Shown here: positions 8,468-16,305 of the stretch, one piece after another
Position numbering within the stretch: the stretch's first letter is position 1
How the letters are laid out: each line of letters begins with the position of its first letter
Origin: Bacteroidales bacterium
GTDB taxonomy: Bacteria > Bacteroidota > Bacteroidia > Bacteroidales > UBA932
Assembly: GCA_024401895.1 (NCBI GenBank)
Contig: JAKSKE010000007.1
Coordinates: 1 to 48,741, forward strand
Length of the DNA stretch: 48,741 bases
Direction: 5' to 3'
Notes under the pieces: model-generated
Seen by the model: only the letters and a program-made list of their open reading frames with translations
Database searches by the model: none
Told to the model about the DNA's origin: nothing
Program-made: the position numbers and the translations under genes

Positions 8468-9561
8468 TACTTGGGCGCTCTTTTATATAGGTAAAAAGCT
8501 ATGAACGAATATAGCACGTTGGGTATCCACAGAGCTATCCCGGGCGGGAGCATACCGGTGAACACGAACATCTGCGAGAAGCGCATAAACAGGATGTATG
8601 AGAAGGCCAGGGCAATACCCAAAGCCACGTTCCATCCAATTCCTCCCCTTCTCTTGTGAGAGCTCAGGGAAACGCCTATTATGGTAAGGATAAATGCCGA
8701 AAAAGGCAGGCTTATACGGTTGTTCTTCTCTATCTGCGCATATATGACATTGGAGTCTCCGCGCATCTTCTGAGTTTTTATGAGCTGGTTCAGGTTTCGG
8801 GTAGAGAGAGTCTGCACGGTCTTTTCATTGCAGTAGAAATCGGTTACGGTAAGAGGGATTATGGTATCCATCTTTGCCCCCACCTTGACTTCATCCTTAA
8901 GTCCCTCCGAGAAATTCCTGAGGAAATAGTTTTCGAGATGCCATCCGCCCATAGTACTGTCCCACACCGCCCGGTCGGCGCTCAGCTTGCTCACCATCCT
9001 TCCGTCCTGTATCTCTTCGAGGGTGAAGCGGTAGGCCGTCTTGTTCCAGTCGCTGAAACTTTCCACGAACACAAACTCGCCGGGAGCTATCATATAGTGT
9101 ATGTTGCTGCGCTTGAAATCGACGTGGGAGCGCACGTACTTGGCCTCGAACGCCACCCTCACCTCATTGGAGCGCGGGATAACGTAGAGATTGAGCATCA
9201 GGGACATAAATGCAATCACCGCGGCCGAGAACATATACGGCACCATTAACCGGCGGTAGCTTATGCCTCCCGAGAGAATGGCAATTATCTCGGAGTTGGC
9301 GGCCATCCTGGAGGTAAAGAAAATTACCGTAATGAACACGAACAACGGCGAGAACATATTGATGAAGTACGGGATGAAGTTCACGTAGTACTGGAAGATT
9401 ACAGCTTCCAGAGGGGCGTGATACTCTACGAACTTGCTAATCTTTTCAGAAATGTCAAAGACTATGACTATGGTTATTATGACAAGCAGAGACAGCAAGA
9501 AGGACAAAATGAACTTCTTTACAATATACCTGTCTATGAGTGTCGGACGCAAATTCATCAT
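8467..9561 (-). CDS. lptG: LptF/LptG-family lipopolysaccharide export permease
   Basis: Inner-membrane component of the Lpt machine that extracts lipopolysaccharide and passes it to the periplasmic bridge. The 364-residue protein has the family layout of six membrane helices in two groups of three (about residues 15-35, 55-80, 100-125, then three in the C-terminal 100 residues) around a periplasmic beta-jellyroll (about 140-265). The signature near [15 protein letters not shown] fits the coupling-helix region that contacts LptB. LptF and LptG are hard to tell apart by eye; the symbol is the likelier choice. No partner gene lies nearby. Two Met codons open the frame (9561 or 9558); either overlaps the tgt stop. 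Confidence 0.87.
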   Translation of the reverse strand: MMNLRPTLIDRYIVKKFILSFLLSLLVIITIVIVFDISEKISKFVEYHAPLEAVIFQYYVNFIPYFINMFSPLFVFITVIFFTSRMAANSEIIAILSGGISYRRLMVPYMFSAAVIAFMSLMLNLYVIPRSNEVRVAFEAKYVRSHVDFKRSNIHYMIAPGEFVFVESFSDWNKTAYRFTLEEIQDGRMVSKLSADRAVWDSTMGGWHLENYFLRNFSEGLKDEVKVGAKMDTIIPLTVTDFYCNEKTVQTLSTRNLNQLIKTQKMRGDSNVIYAQIEKNNRISLPFSAFILTIIGVSLSSHKRRGGIGWNVALGIALAFSYILFMRFSQMFVFTGMLPPGIALWIPNVLYSFIAFYLYKRAPK

Positions 9562-10688
9562 AGTCTCTGAGTCAGTTTGCCGATTACGGAATCCTTCCAG
9601 CTCTTGAAATCGCCGGCCAGAATGTGCTCGCGCGCAGTCTTCACCACGTCCAGATAAAAGGCCAGATTATGCTCGCTTGCAATCATTGCGGCAAACATCT
9701 CCCCCGCAATGAACAGGTGCCTCAGGTACGCCTTGCTGTAGATTCTGTCCACAAACGATGTGCCGTCGGGGTCCAGAGGACTGAAATCGTTCTCCCACTT
9801 GGCATTGCGCATATTCATAATGCCGTTCCAGGTAAAGAGCATTGCGTTGCGCCCGTTGCGGGTGGGCATTACGCAGTCGAACATATCCACTCCCCTCTCT
9901 ATTCCTTCCAGCAGGTTGGCCGGTGTTCCCACGCCCATAAGGTAGCGGGCCTTGTCCTGGGGAATTACCGGATTCAGCAGTTCCAGCACACTGTACATCT
10001 GCTCGGTGGGCTCACCCACGGCAAGCCCGCCTATGGCTATGCCCACATCGGCGAAACCCAGGGCATGTTCTGCGGCCTGCAGACGCAGGTCGGGATAGAC
10101 GCATCCCTGAATTATGGGGAAGAAAGTCTGCTCATACCCATACAGCGGCTCGGTCTCCCGAAAACGGGCCGCATAACGTTCCAGCCAGTTCTGCGTAAGC
10201 TTGAGGGATTTCTGCGCGTAGTTATGGTCGGCATCTCCGGGGCAGCATTCGTCCAGGGCCATCATAATGTCGGCTCCTATGACGCGCTGGGTATCAACGT
10301 TGTTCTCGGGAGTGAAAGTATGCCGGGAACCGTCGATATGAGACTGGAAAGTACAGCCCTCCGGGGTAATCTTCCTTATGGAAGTAAGCGAAAAGACCTG
10401 GAAGCCGCCGCTGTCGGTAAGGATGGGGCGGTCCCAGTTCTCGAAAGAATGCAGTCCTCCGGCCTGCCTGAGAATATCCAGTCCGGGCCGGAGATAAAGA
10501 TGGTACGTGTTCCCGAGAATTATCTCTGCACCTATGTCCTCCTTGAGGTCGCGGTGATACACACCCTTTACACTTCCCACCGTGCCTACAGGCATAAAGA
10601 TGGGCGTTTGCACAGTCCCGTGATCGGTTTCAAGCAAACCGGCGCGGGCTGCGCAGAGAGGGTCCTGAGATAATTTCGTAAACTTCAT
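9558..10688 (-). CDS. tgt: tRNA-guanine transglycosylase
   Basis: Exchanges G34 of GUN-anticodon tRNAs for a queuine precursor base. The 376-residue protein keeps the base-binding DSGGFQVFS (Asp92), the IGGLAVGEP loop and the nucleophile Asp271 in MFDCVMPTRNGRNA. The structural zinc site of most bacterial enzymes (three Cys plus one His) is not intact: the segment DPDGTSFVDRIYSKAYLRHL (307-326) has no Cys, though His340 remains. From memory, other Bacteroidota enzymes look the same here, so this is probably a lineage trait. The start shares one base with the stop of the transporter upstream (TAATG). Confidence 0.95.
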   Translation of the reverse strand: MKFTKLSQDPLCAARAGLLETDHGTVQTPIFMPVGTVGSVKGVYHRDLKEDIGAEIILGNTYHLYLRPGLDILRQAGGLHSFENWDRPILTDSGGFQVFSLTSIRKITPEGCTFQSHIDGSRHTFTPENNVDTQRVIGADIMMALDECCPGDADHNYAQKSLKLTQNWLERYAARFRETEPLYGYEQTFFPIIQGCVYPDLRLQAAEHALGFADVGIAIGGLAVGEPTEQMYSVLELLNPVIPQDKARYLMGVGTPANLLEGIERGVDMFDCVMPTRNGRNAMLFTWNGIMNMRNAKWENDFSPLDPDGTSFVDRIYSKAYLRHLFIAGEMFAAMIASEHNLAFYLDVVKTAREHILAGDFKSWKDSVIGKLTQRL

Positions 10689-11968
10689 TATTGCGCTTTC
10701 TTGGAAGGGTCCTTAAAGAGGATTGCAAATGCAATTCCAACTACCAGGGAATATGCCGCAAATATGTACCAGGCGTTGGACCAGTTGGGAACATCGGCAT
10801 TGTAAACGCAGGCATCCACCACTGCGCCGGCCGCCAGAGTTCCAATAGTGGCCCCCAGGCCGTTGGTCATAAGCATAAACAGGCCCTGCGCGCTGGAAGT
10901 TATGTCTTTTGAGGTATTCTCATTCACATACAGTGAGCCGGAAATATTGAAAAAGTCAAAGGCCACACCGTAAACAATACAACTCAGCACGAAGAGCAGC
11001 ACACCGGGCATATCGGGCTGGCCAAGGCCGAAGAGGCCGAAGCGGAACACCCACGCGAACATTGCGATGAGCATCACCTTCTTAATGCCGAACTTCTTCA
11101 TAAAGAACGGAATAAGCAGTATGCAAAGGGTCTCCGAAGCCTGCGACAGTGCAATGAGCGCATTCGAATTCTTTACCGCAAAGGTATCTGCAAAACGAGG
11201 GTCCTCACCGAATGATCCAAGGAAGGTGTTGGCATAACCGTTGGTTATCTGAAGCGAAGCTCCAAGCATCATAGAGAAGATGAAGAAAATTGCGAACTGG
11301 CGGTCCTTGAACAGAGCGAAAGCCTTAAGGCCCAATGACTCTGCCAGACTCTTGGACTCTTTCTTCTCCACGGGGCAGGCCGGCATAGTGAGCGAGTAAA
11401 GGCACAGCACCAGACTCAGGATTCCCGACGACAAAAGCTGGGTGTACGAATCCTGCAGGGCCTTTCCGTCTATGACGAGCCAGTTTGTGACAAGCATACT
11501 GCAAATGAAGCCCACGGTTCCGAACACTCTTATGGGAGGATAATCCTTCACAGGGTCTTTTCCGTTAAGTTCCAAGGTCTTATAGCATACCGAATTGCCC
11601 AGGGCAATGGTAGGCATAAAGAAAGCCACACTCAGGCTGTACAGGGTAAACAGCGTGGGGAAGGTAACGGCGGCCCCGGCATTCATACAATAGAAACCGG
11701 CGGCAAGCATAAATGCACCGGCCAGTCCATGACACAGCGAGAACACCTTCTGAGCCTGCATATACTTGTCGGCCAGGATACCCATCAAAGCCGGCATAAA
11801 TATAGAAACGATGCCCTGCATGGCATAGAACCACTTTATGTTAGGGCCCATTCCTATGTTTCCGAGATAACGCCCCAGGGAGGTAAGATAGGCTCCCCAT
11901 ACGGCAAACTCAAGGAAATTGAAAAGAATAAGTTTAAAAGTTACTGTGGAATTTTTCATATCTCTCAT
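10688..11968 (-). CDS. Nucleoside:H+ symporter-like MFS transporter
   Basis: A 426-residue inner-membrane protein with about 12 hydrophobic helices. The N-terminus NFLEFAVWGAYLTSLGRYL resembles the first helix of NupG/XapB-type nucleoside:proton symporters, and the charged loop LADKYMQAQKVFSLCHGLAG fits the MFS helix 2-3 region. It therefore probably imports a nucleoside or nucleoside-like compound. The gene begins directly after the potD stop (TAGATG) and ends one base into tgt, so its expression is tied to tRNA modification; queuine or queuosine is a possible cargo but this is inference from position only. Met4 is an alternative start. Confidence 0.82.
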   Translation of the reverse strand: MRDMKNSTVTFKLILFNFLEFAVWGAYLTSLGRYLGNIGMGPNIKWFYAMQGIVSIFMPALMGILADKYMQAQKVFSLCHGLAGAFMLAAGFYCMNAGAAVTFPTLFTLYSLSVAFFMPTIALGNSVCYKTLELNGKDPVKDYPPIRVFGTVGFICSMLVTNWLVIDGKALQDSYTQLLSSGILSLVLCLYSLTMPACPVEKKESKSLAESLGLKAFALFKDRQFAIFFIFSMMLGASLQITNGYANTFLGSFGEDPRFADTFAVKNSNALIALSQASETLCILLIPFFMKKFGIKKVMLIAMFAWVFRFGLFGLGQPDMPGVLLFVLSCIVYGVAFDFFNISGSLYVNENTSKDITSSAQGLFMLMTNGLGATIGTLAAGAVVDACVYNADVPNWSNAWYIFAAYSLVVGIAFAILFKDPSKKAQ

Positions 11969-13264
11969 CTATTTTGTTCTTTTTCCTGCACGGCGTTTCT
12001 TTGAACCGAATTTACGATACAGAGCAAAAGCAAGAAGGGCGGCCAAAGCTATGGATACCACTATCACCGTTGTTGAATTTGCATTGTTTCCCTTAATTCT
12101 GGACCACATTGCCAGCAGTTTGCCGGACTCTTCGCCCCAGTCGTGCATAAGTGCGCAGTTAACAATGGATGAACGGTCGGGGTACAGAACGGGATTCACG
12201 CATACCGCAGAAGCCTCCTCTCCAAAGAAATAGCTGAGGTCGATAGGTTCATAGGATTCGTCGATCTGAGATTCCAGTACCTCCATATTGCCGTTGGCTG
12301 AAACATAGCCTGTAACGTCCATATTGCGGATTGCAATGTCCGGGCGGCACATAAAGTCTATGAAATACGTGGCGGCTTTGCGGTTCTGCGCATACTTGGG
12401 TATCACCCAACCGTCAAGCCAGATATTGCTGCCCTCGGAAGGAATCTGATAGCGCAGGTCAACGCCAATCTCGGCTGCCTCTTCGATTGCCCACACTGCA
12501 TCTCCGCTCCAGTTCATACTTATGTAGCCCCTCTCCTTTGTCATCTGCTCCTTTCCGAAATCGGCTTCCCATCCGGCCACAAGCTCCTTCACCTGCTTCA
12601 TATACTCTTCTACGGCGGCAATGCTTTCATCCGACGAATCCAGCATAAGCTCGTCCATAGTAACTTCTCCGCTGGCCAGGCGCTCCCGGTTCAGATACAT
12701 AAGGATGGGGCTATAGACATCCCTGGGGGCATCCTTTATGAAGATTTTGCCGGCGAATTTGGGGTTGGTGAGAATATTCCAGCTGAATGCCTCGTCGTCG
12801 GTAACGTACTTCGCATTGTAGAGAAGACCTGTAGTACCCCACATATAAGCTACCGAATATTTGTTGGCATCGATATTGGGATTGATCTTCGAGAATACCT
12901 CCGTTATATAAGGAGAACGGTTATTGTCGATGTAATTGATTTCATCGCTCAAGACTGAAAAGTCGAGGGGAAGCAGCATATCGTTGTTGAGCATCCTCTC
13001 AATGATGTAGTCCGAAGGGCACACAACGTCGAAGTCTTCGTGGCCTTTCTCAATCTTGGAGAGCATAGTCTCATTGATATCAAAAGTCTGGTAAATTACT
13101 TTGATATCCTCTCCGGTCTGCTGTCTGTACCATTCTTCAAATTCCGGAATAACCGTTTCGTCGATGTAACACGACCAGTTGTACACCTTGAGAACGTGCT
13201 CTCTGTCGCTATTGCAGGAAATCGCGATCAGAGCCGCAAGAACGAGCAATGCAAATCTTTTCAT
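11969..13264 (-). CDS. potD: Spermidine/putrescine-binding lipoprotein with C-terminal membrane anchor
   Basis: Substrate-binding component of a polyamine ABC importer. The 431-residue protein has a lipobox with Cys17 (AISC), then the PotD/PotF fold: LKVYNWSCYIDETVIPEFE, DVVCPSDYIIERM, the hinge strand MWGTTGLLYN and WSGDAVWAI. Conserved aromatic and acidic polyamine-contact positions appear present. It is unusual in carrying a C-terminal extension: a membrane helix (about residues 397-416, VIVVSIALAALLAFALY) and a highly basic tail (KKRRAGKRTK), which would fix the C-terminus in the inner membrane with the tail in the cytoplasm. It overlaps potC by four bases and abuts the transporter downstream. 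Confidence 0.9.
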   Translation of the reverse strand: MKRFALLVLAALIAISCNSDREHVLKVYNWSCYIDETVIPEFEEWYRQQTGEDIKVIYQTFDINETMLSKIEKGHEDFDVVCPSDYIIERMLNNDMLLPLDFSVLSDEINYIDNNRSPYITEVFSKINPNIDANKYSVAYMWGTTGLLYNAKYVTDDEAFSWNILTNPKFAGKIFIKDAPRDVYSPILMYLNRERLASGEVTMDELMLDSSDESIAAVEEYMKQVKELVAGWEADFGKEQMTKERGYISMNWSGDAVWAIEEAAEIGVDLRYQIPSEGSNIWLDGWVIPKYAQNRKAATYFIDFMCRPDIAIRNMDVTGYVSANGNMEVLESQIDESYEPIDLSYFFGEEASAVCVNPVLYPDRSSIVNCALMHDWGEESGKLLAMWSRIKGNNANSTTVIVVSIALAALLAFALYRKFGSKKRRAGKRTK

Positions 13265-14064
13265 ACTTTTTTCTTCTGGGTTTTAGCCTGCCGTACATTG
13301 ATTATTACGAGCAGAATTAATATTATTAGGAATATAAGTGTCATAAGCGGACGCAGTTCCGGAGTGAGACCTCCCTTGCGCGCATCGGTGTAAATGTACG
13401 TTGACAAGGTATCAAGGCCAATGGTCCCGCGAGTAAAGAACGTCACCACAAAATCGTCGAGCGACATTGTAAAAGACAGCATGAAACCGCTCACCATTCC
13501 GGGACGAAGCATTGGAACCATCACCTTCACAAGCGCCTGGAACGGCGTGGCGCCCAAATCCATTGCAGCTTCGTATATATTGGGGTTCATCTGGGACAGG
13601 CGGGGCATCACGCTCAGCACCACATACGGCGTGCAGAAAGTCACGTGTGCCAGAATGACAGTTACATAGCCCTGGGAAATGTGCAGGAATACGAACAGCA
13701 GGAAAAGCGATACGCCGGTAATAATGTCCGGATTCACCATAGGGATACTGTTGAGCAGATTCATAGTCTGCCGTTTGCGACCCTTCAGGTTGAAAATGCC
13801 AATTGCGGCAACGGTTCCCAGCATTGTGGACAGCATCGCGGCTATGACAGCGATGAGCAGAGTGTTTTCCAGGGCCGAAAGCAGAGTGGCCGAACCCTGC
13901 ATCTTGGCCAGGAATAGGTTCTGGTAAAGTTTGACCGAAAAGCCTGTCCAGTTGCCAAGAACCCGGGACTCCGTGAATGAGAACACCGCTATGAACAGCA
14001 AGGGGGCATAGAGCAGAGCGAGCAGCAGCCAGATATAGGCTTTGGCAATGAATTTCTTCATCAT
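13261..14064 (-). CDS. potC: Spermidine/putrescine ABC transporter permease
   Basis: Second permease subunit of the polyamine importer, 267 residues with about six membrane helices. The cytoplasmic EAA loop that docks on the ATPase is visible as EAAMDLGATPFQALVKVMVP. The first helix (YIWLLLALLYAPLLFIAVFS) and the SFTMSLDDFVVTFFTRG segment match PotC/PotI. It overlaps potB and potD by four bases (ATGA) on each side. Two Met codons open the frame. Confidence 0.94.
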   Translation of the reverse strand: MMKKFIAKAYIWLLLALLYAPLLFIAVFSFTESRVLGNWTGFSVKLYQNLFLAKMQGSATLLSALENTLLIAVIAAMLSTMLGTVAAIGIFNLKGRKRQTMNLLNSIPMVNPDIITGVSLFLLFVFLHISQGYVTVILAHVTFCTPYVVLSVMPRLSQMNPNIYEAAMDLGATPFQALVKVMVPMLRPGMVSGFMLSFTMSLDDFVVTFFTRGTIGLDTLSTYIYTDARKGGLTPELRPLMTLIFLIILILLVIINVRQAKTQKKKV

Positions 14065-14834
14065 ATCACTCCCTCCTGAGCCGCAGAGCTCGATTTGTTG
14101 TCAAACAAAGTGGTAATACCTATAATTACCAGCATAATGAGCGAAAGGGCCGCTCCATAATTCCACATAGAAGAATTGATATTCTCCTGAATGATGGTTC
14201 CGAAGAGCTTTATCTTGCTGTTTGTAAGGAATTCCGAGATTGCGAAAGTGGAAACCGTAGGCATAAATACCATCATTACCCCGCTTATGATTCCCGGAGC
14301 CGAAAGAGGCAGGGTTACCTTCAGGAAGACCTTCAAGGGAGTTGCTCCAAGGTCTTCGGCAGCCTCGGCATAGGACGGGTCAATCTTCTTCAGAATATTG
14401 TAGATGGGATATACCATAAACGGCAGATAATCATACGCCATACCGAACAGGAGCGTTCCCTTGCCAAGAGTCACGCCCAGCATATTGAAAAGTTCGGCCG
14501 TGGCAAGCGTCCTCATAAGGGCGTTTATCCACATTGGAAGTATGAACAGAATGATTGTCACAGCACTGCTGTTGTATTTGCGGTTAGCCAGAATCCAGGC
14601 TGCCGGATACCCCAGCGCAAGGCAGATGAGAGTGTTCTCGATTGCCACTTCCAACGACAGCGCAAAAGTGGAAAGGGCATCGGCGTCGGAAAAGAACCGG
14701 CTTATATTATCGAGAGTGAAACGGCCCGAACTGTCCTGCAGGGCATAAACAGCGATAAGTACAAGGGGCAATGCCACAAAAAGCAGCAAAAAGATAAAAT
14801 AGGGAAGGCTCCAACTGGATCGCTTAATCTTCAT
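14061..14834 (-). CDS. potB: Spermidine/putrescine ABC transporter permease
   Basis: First permease subunit of the polyamine importer, 257 residues with about six membrane helices and the EAA loop [20 protein letters not shown]. Features shared with PotB/PotH include the first helix ([20 protein letters not shown]) and the periplasmic [12 protein letters not shown] segment. Its start lies 11 bases inside the end of potA, and its end overlaps potC by four bases. Confidence 0.94.
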   Translation of the reverse strand: MKIKRSSWSLPYFIFLLLFVALPLVLIAVYALQDSSGRFTLDNISRFFSDADALSTFALSLEVAIENTLICLALGYPAAWILANRKYNSSAVTIILFILPMWINALMRTLATAELFNMLGVTLGKGTLLFGMAYDYLPFMVYPIYNILKKIDPSYAEAAEDLGATPLKVFLKVTLPLSAPGIISGVMMVFMPTVSTFAISEFLTNSKIKLFGTIIQENINSSMWNYGAALSLIMLVIIGITTLFDNKSSSAAQEGVI

Positions 14835-16206
14835 TTACCTCAACAATCTTTATGTCCTTTGGTTCAATTCTGATACCTACAAGATCCCGTTTGTCCCAAA
14901 CGTCGTTGGTGTTTACAAATATATGTTTCCTTTTGTCGGTAAGGATAGTCAGATGGTAATGGTTACCTTTGTAAATGATAGAATGCACCTGGCCGGCGGC
15001 AGAACCTTCGTCCTGATGGTCCATAAGGTCGATTTTGTCGAAATCAACTTCGGCCCGGACTTTTGTTCCCGGCTCGATGTCAGTTTTGCAGCACTCGAAC
15101 ACGCCACCGAGCATCTCCAGATGGTTGGAATCTACAACCACAGCCTTAAAACTGTTGCAAGTCCTCTCCTTATGCATAACTTGTATGTTTTCAGGAGTAA
15201 TCTGCATTCCAACGCGGTCTCCCACCTCAAACTTATGATAATCCTGAACCATCAGCTCATAACCTTTGTCTGTATTAATAAACAACTGGTAATAAACGCC
15301 TTTAAAAGTACAGGAAGTTACAGTTCCAAAGAACTGCGCCTTTGACTTATCCTTCTTAATGTTCACGTCCTCGGGGCGCACTACGACCTCGACCGGTGTG
15401 TTCTCTCCGAATCCTTCGTCAACACAGTCGAATTCTTCATCTATGAACTTCACCTTGCGGTCGCAAAGCATAGTTCCGTCCAGGATATTGGAATCCCCAA
15501 TAAAGTCGGCTACAAACGAGTTCACCGGCTCATTGTATATATCGGTGGGGGTGCCTACCTGTTGTATCTTTCCTTCATTGAGAACCACTATGGTATCGCT
15601 GAGGGTAAGAGCTTCTTCCTGATCATGAGTAACGTACACGAAGGTAATCCCAAGTTTTTCGTGCATCTCCTTGAGTTCAATCTGCATATCTTTACGCATC
15701 TTGAGATCAAGTGCAGCGAGCGGCTCGTCGAGCAGCAGCACCTTGGGTTTATTGACCAGCGCCCTTGCTATAGCCACCCTCTGCTGCTGTCCTCCGGAAA
15801 GAGAATCCACGTCCCTTTCTTCATAATCCTCCATATTCACAAGGCGAAGGACCTTGCGGACCTTGGCGTCGATATCTTTCTGAGGAACGTTCTTGAGTTT
15901 GAGGCCGAAGGCTATATTGTCGTACACGTCCAGGTGCGGAAACAACGCATAGCGCTGGAATACGGTATTCAGCGGCCTTTGATAAGGTGGCAGATTTCCG
16001 ATGTCCTTCCCATCCAGGAGAATAGTCCCCTCGTTTGGGGCAAGAAAGCCCGCAATAAGGCGCAGAATCGTTGTCTTTCCACATCCGGAAGGACCTAAAA
16101 GAGTGACGAACTCGCCTTTGCGGACCTTGATATTGATATCACGCAGCACTTTCTTGTCTCCAAAAGACTTGCTCAGATGCTGAATATCGATTATATAATT
16201 TTCCAT
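14824..16206 (-). CDS. potA: Spermidine/putrescine ABC transporter ATP-binding protein
   Basis: ATPase driving the polyamine importer. Walker A is GPSGCGKTT (38-46), the signature [15 protein letters not shown] (136-150), Walker B KVLLLDEP (155-162), and the switch His lies in [10 protein letters not shown]. At 460 residues it is about 90 longer than usual PotA. The extra length comes from a second copy of the C-terminal TOBE module: residues 294-344 ([16 protein letters not shown]...) and 405-456 ([16 protein letters not shown]...) align with each other. It is the first gene of a nine-gene operon ending with murF; a TAnnTTTG box framed by an inverted repeat lies upstream. Confidence 0.96.
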   Translation of the reverse strand: MENYIIDIQHLSKSFGDKKVLRDINIKVRKGEFVTLLGPSGCGKTTILRLIAGFLAPNEGTILLDGKDIGNLPPYQRPLNTVFQRYALFPHLDVYDNIAFGLKLKNVPQKDIDAKVRKVLRLVNMEDYEERDVDSLSGGQQQRVAIARALVNKPKVLLLDEPLAALDLKMRKDMQIELKEMHEKLGITFVYVTHDQEEALTLSDTIVVLNEGKIQQVGTPTDIYNEPVNSFVADFIGDSNILDGTMLCDRKVKFIDEEFDCVDEGFGENTPVEVVVRPEDVNIKKDKSKAQFFGTVTSCTFKGVYYQLFINTDKGYELMVQDYHKFEVGDRVGMQITPENIQVMHKERTCNSFKAVVVDSNHLEMLGGVFECCKTDIEPGTKVRAEVDFDKIDLMDHQDEGSAAGQVHSIIYKGNHYHLTILTDKRKHIFVNTNDVWDKRDLVGIRIEPKDIKIVEVNED

Positions 16207-16236
16207 TTACACCCGGGGCGAAAAATGCTGTAATTT

Positions 16237-16272
16237 TCGCAGGGCAAATATACAAAAAAAAATCACCTGCGA
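16237..16272 (-). promoter_or_regulatory. Promoter of the potABCD-to-murF operon, framed by an inverted repeat
   Basis: On the minus strand 16252-16245 reads TATATTTG, an exact TAnnTTTG box giving a leader of about 35 bases before potA. The box lies between perfect inverted arms TCGCAGG (16237-16243) and CCTGCGA (16266-16272); a further CCTGCGG follows at 16276-16282. An operator is plausible. Confidence 0.5.
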
Positions 16273-16305
16273 CCCCCCTGCGGAATAAATTTACACCAAC
16301 AGAAA

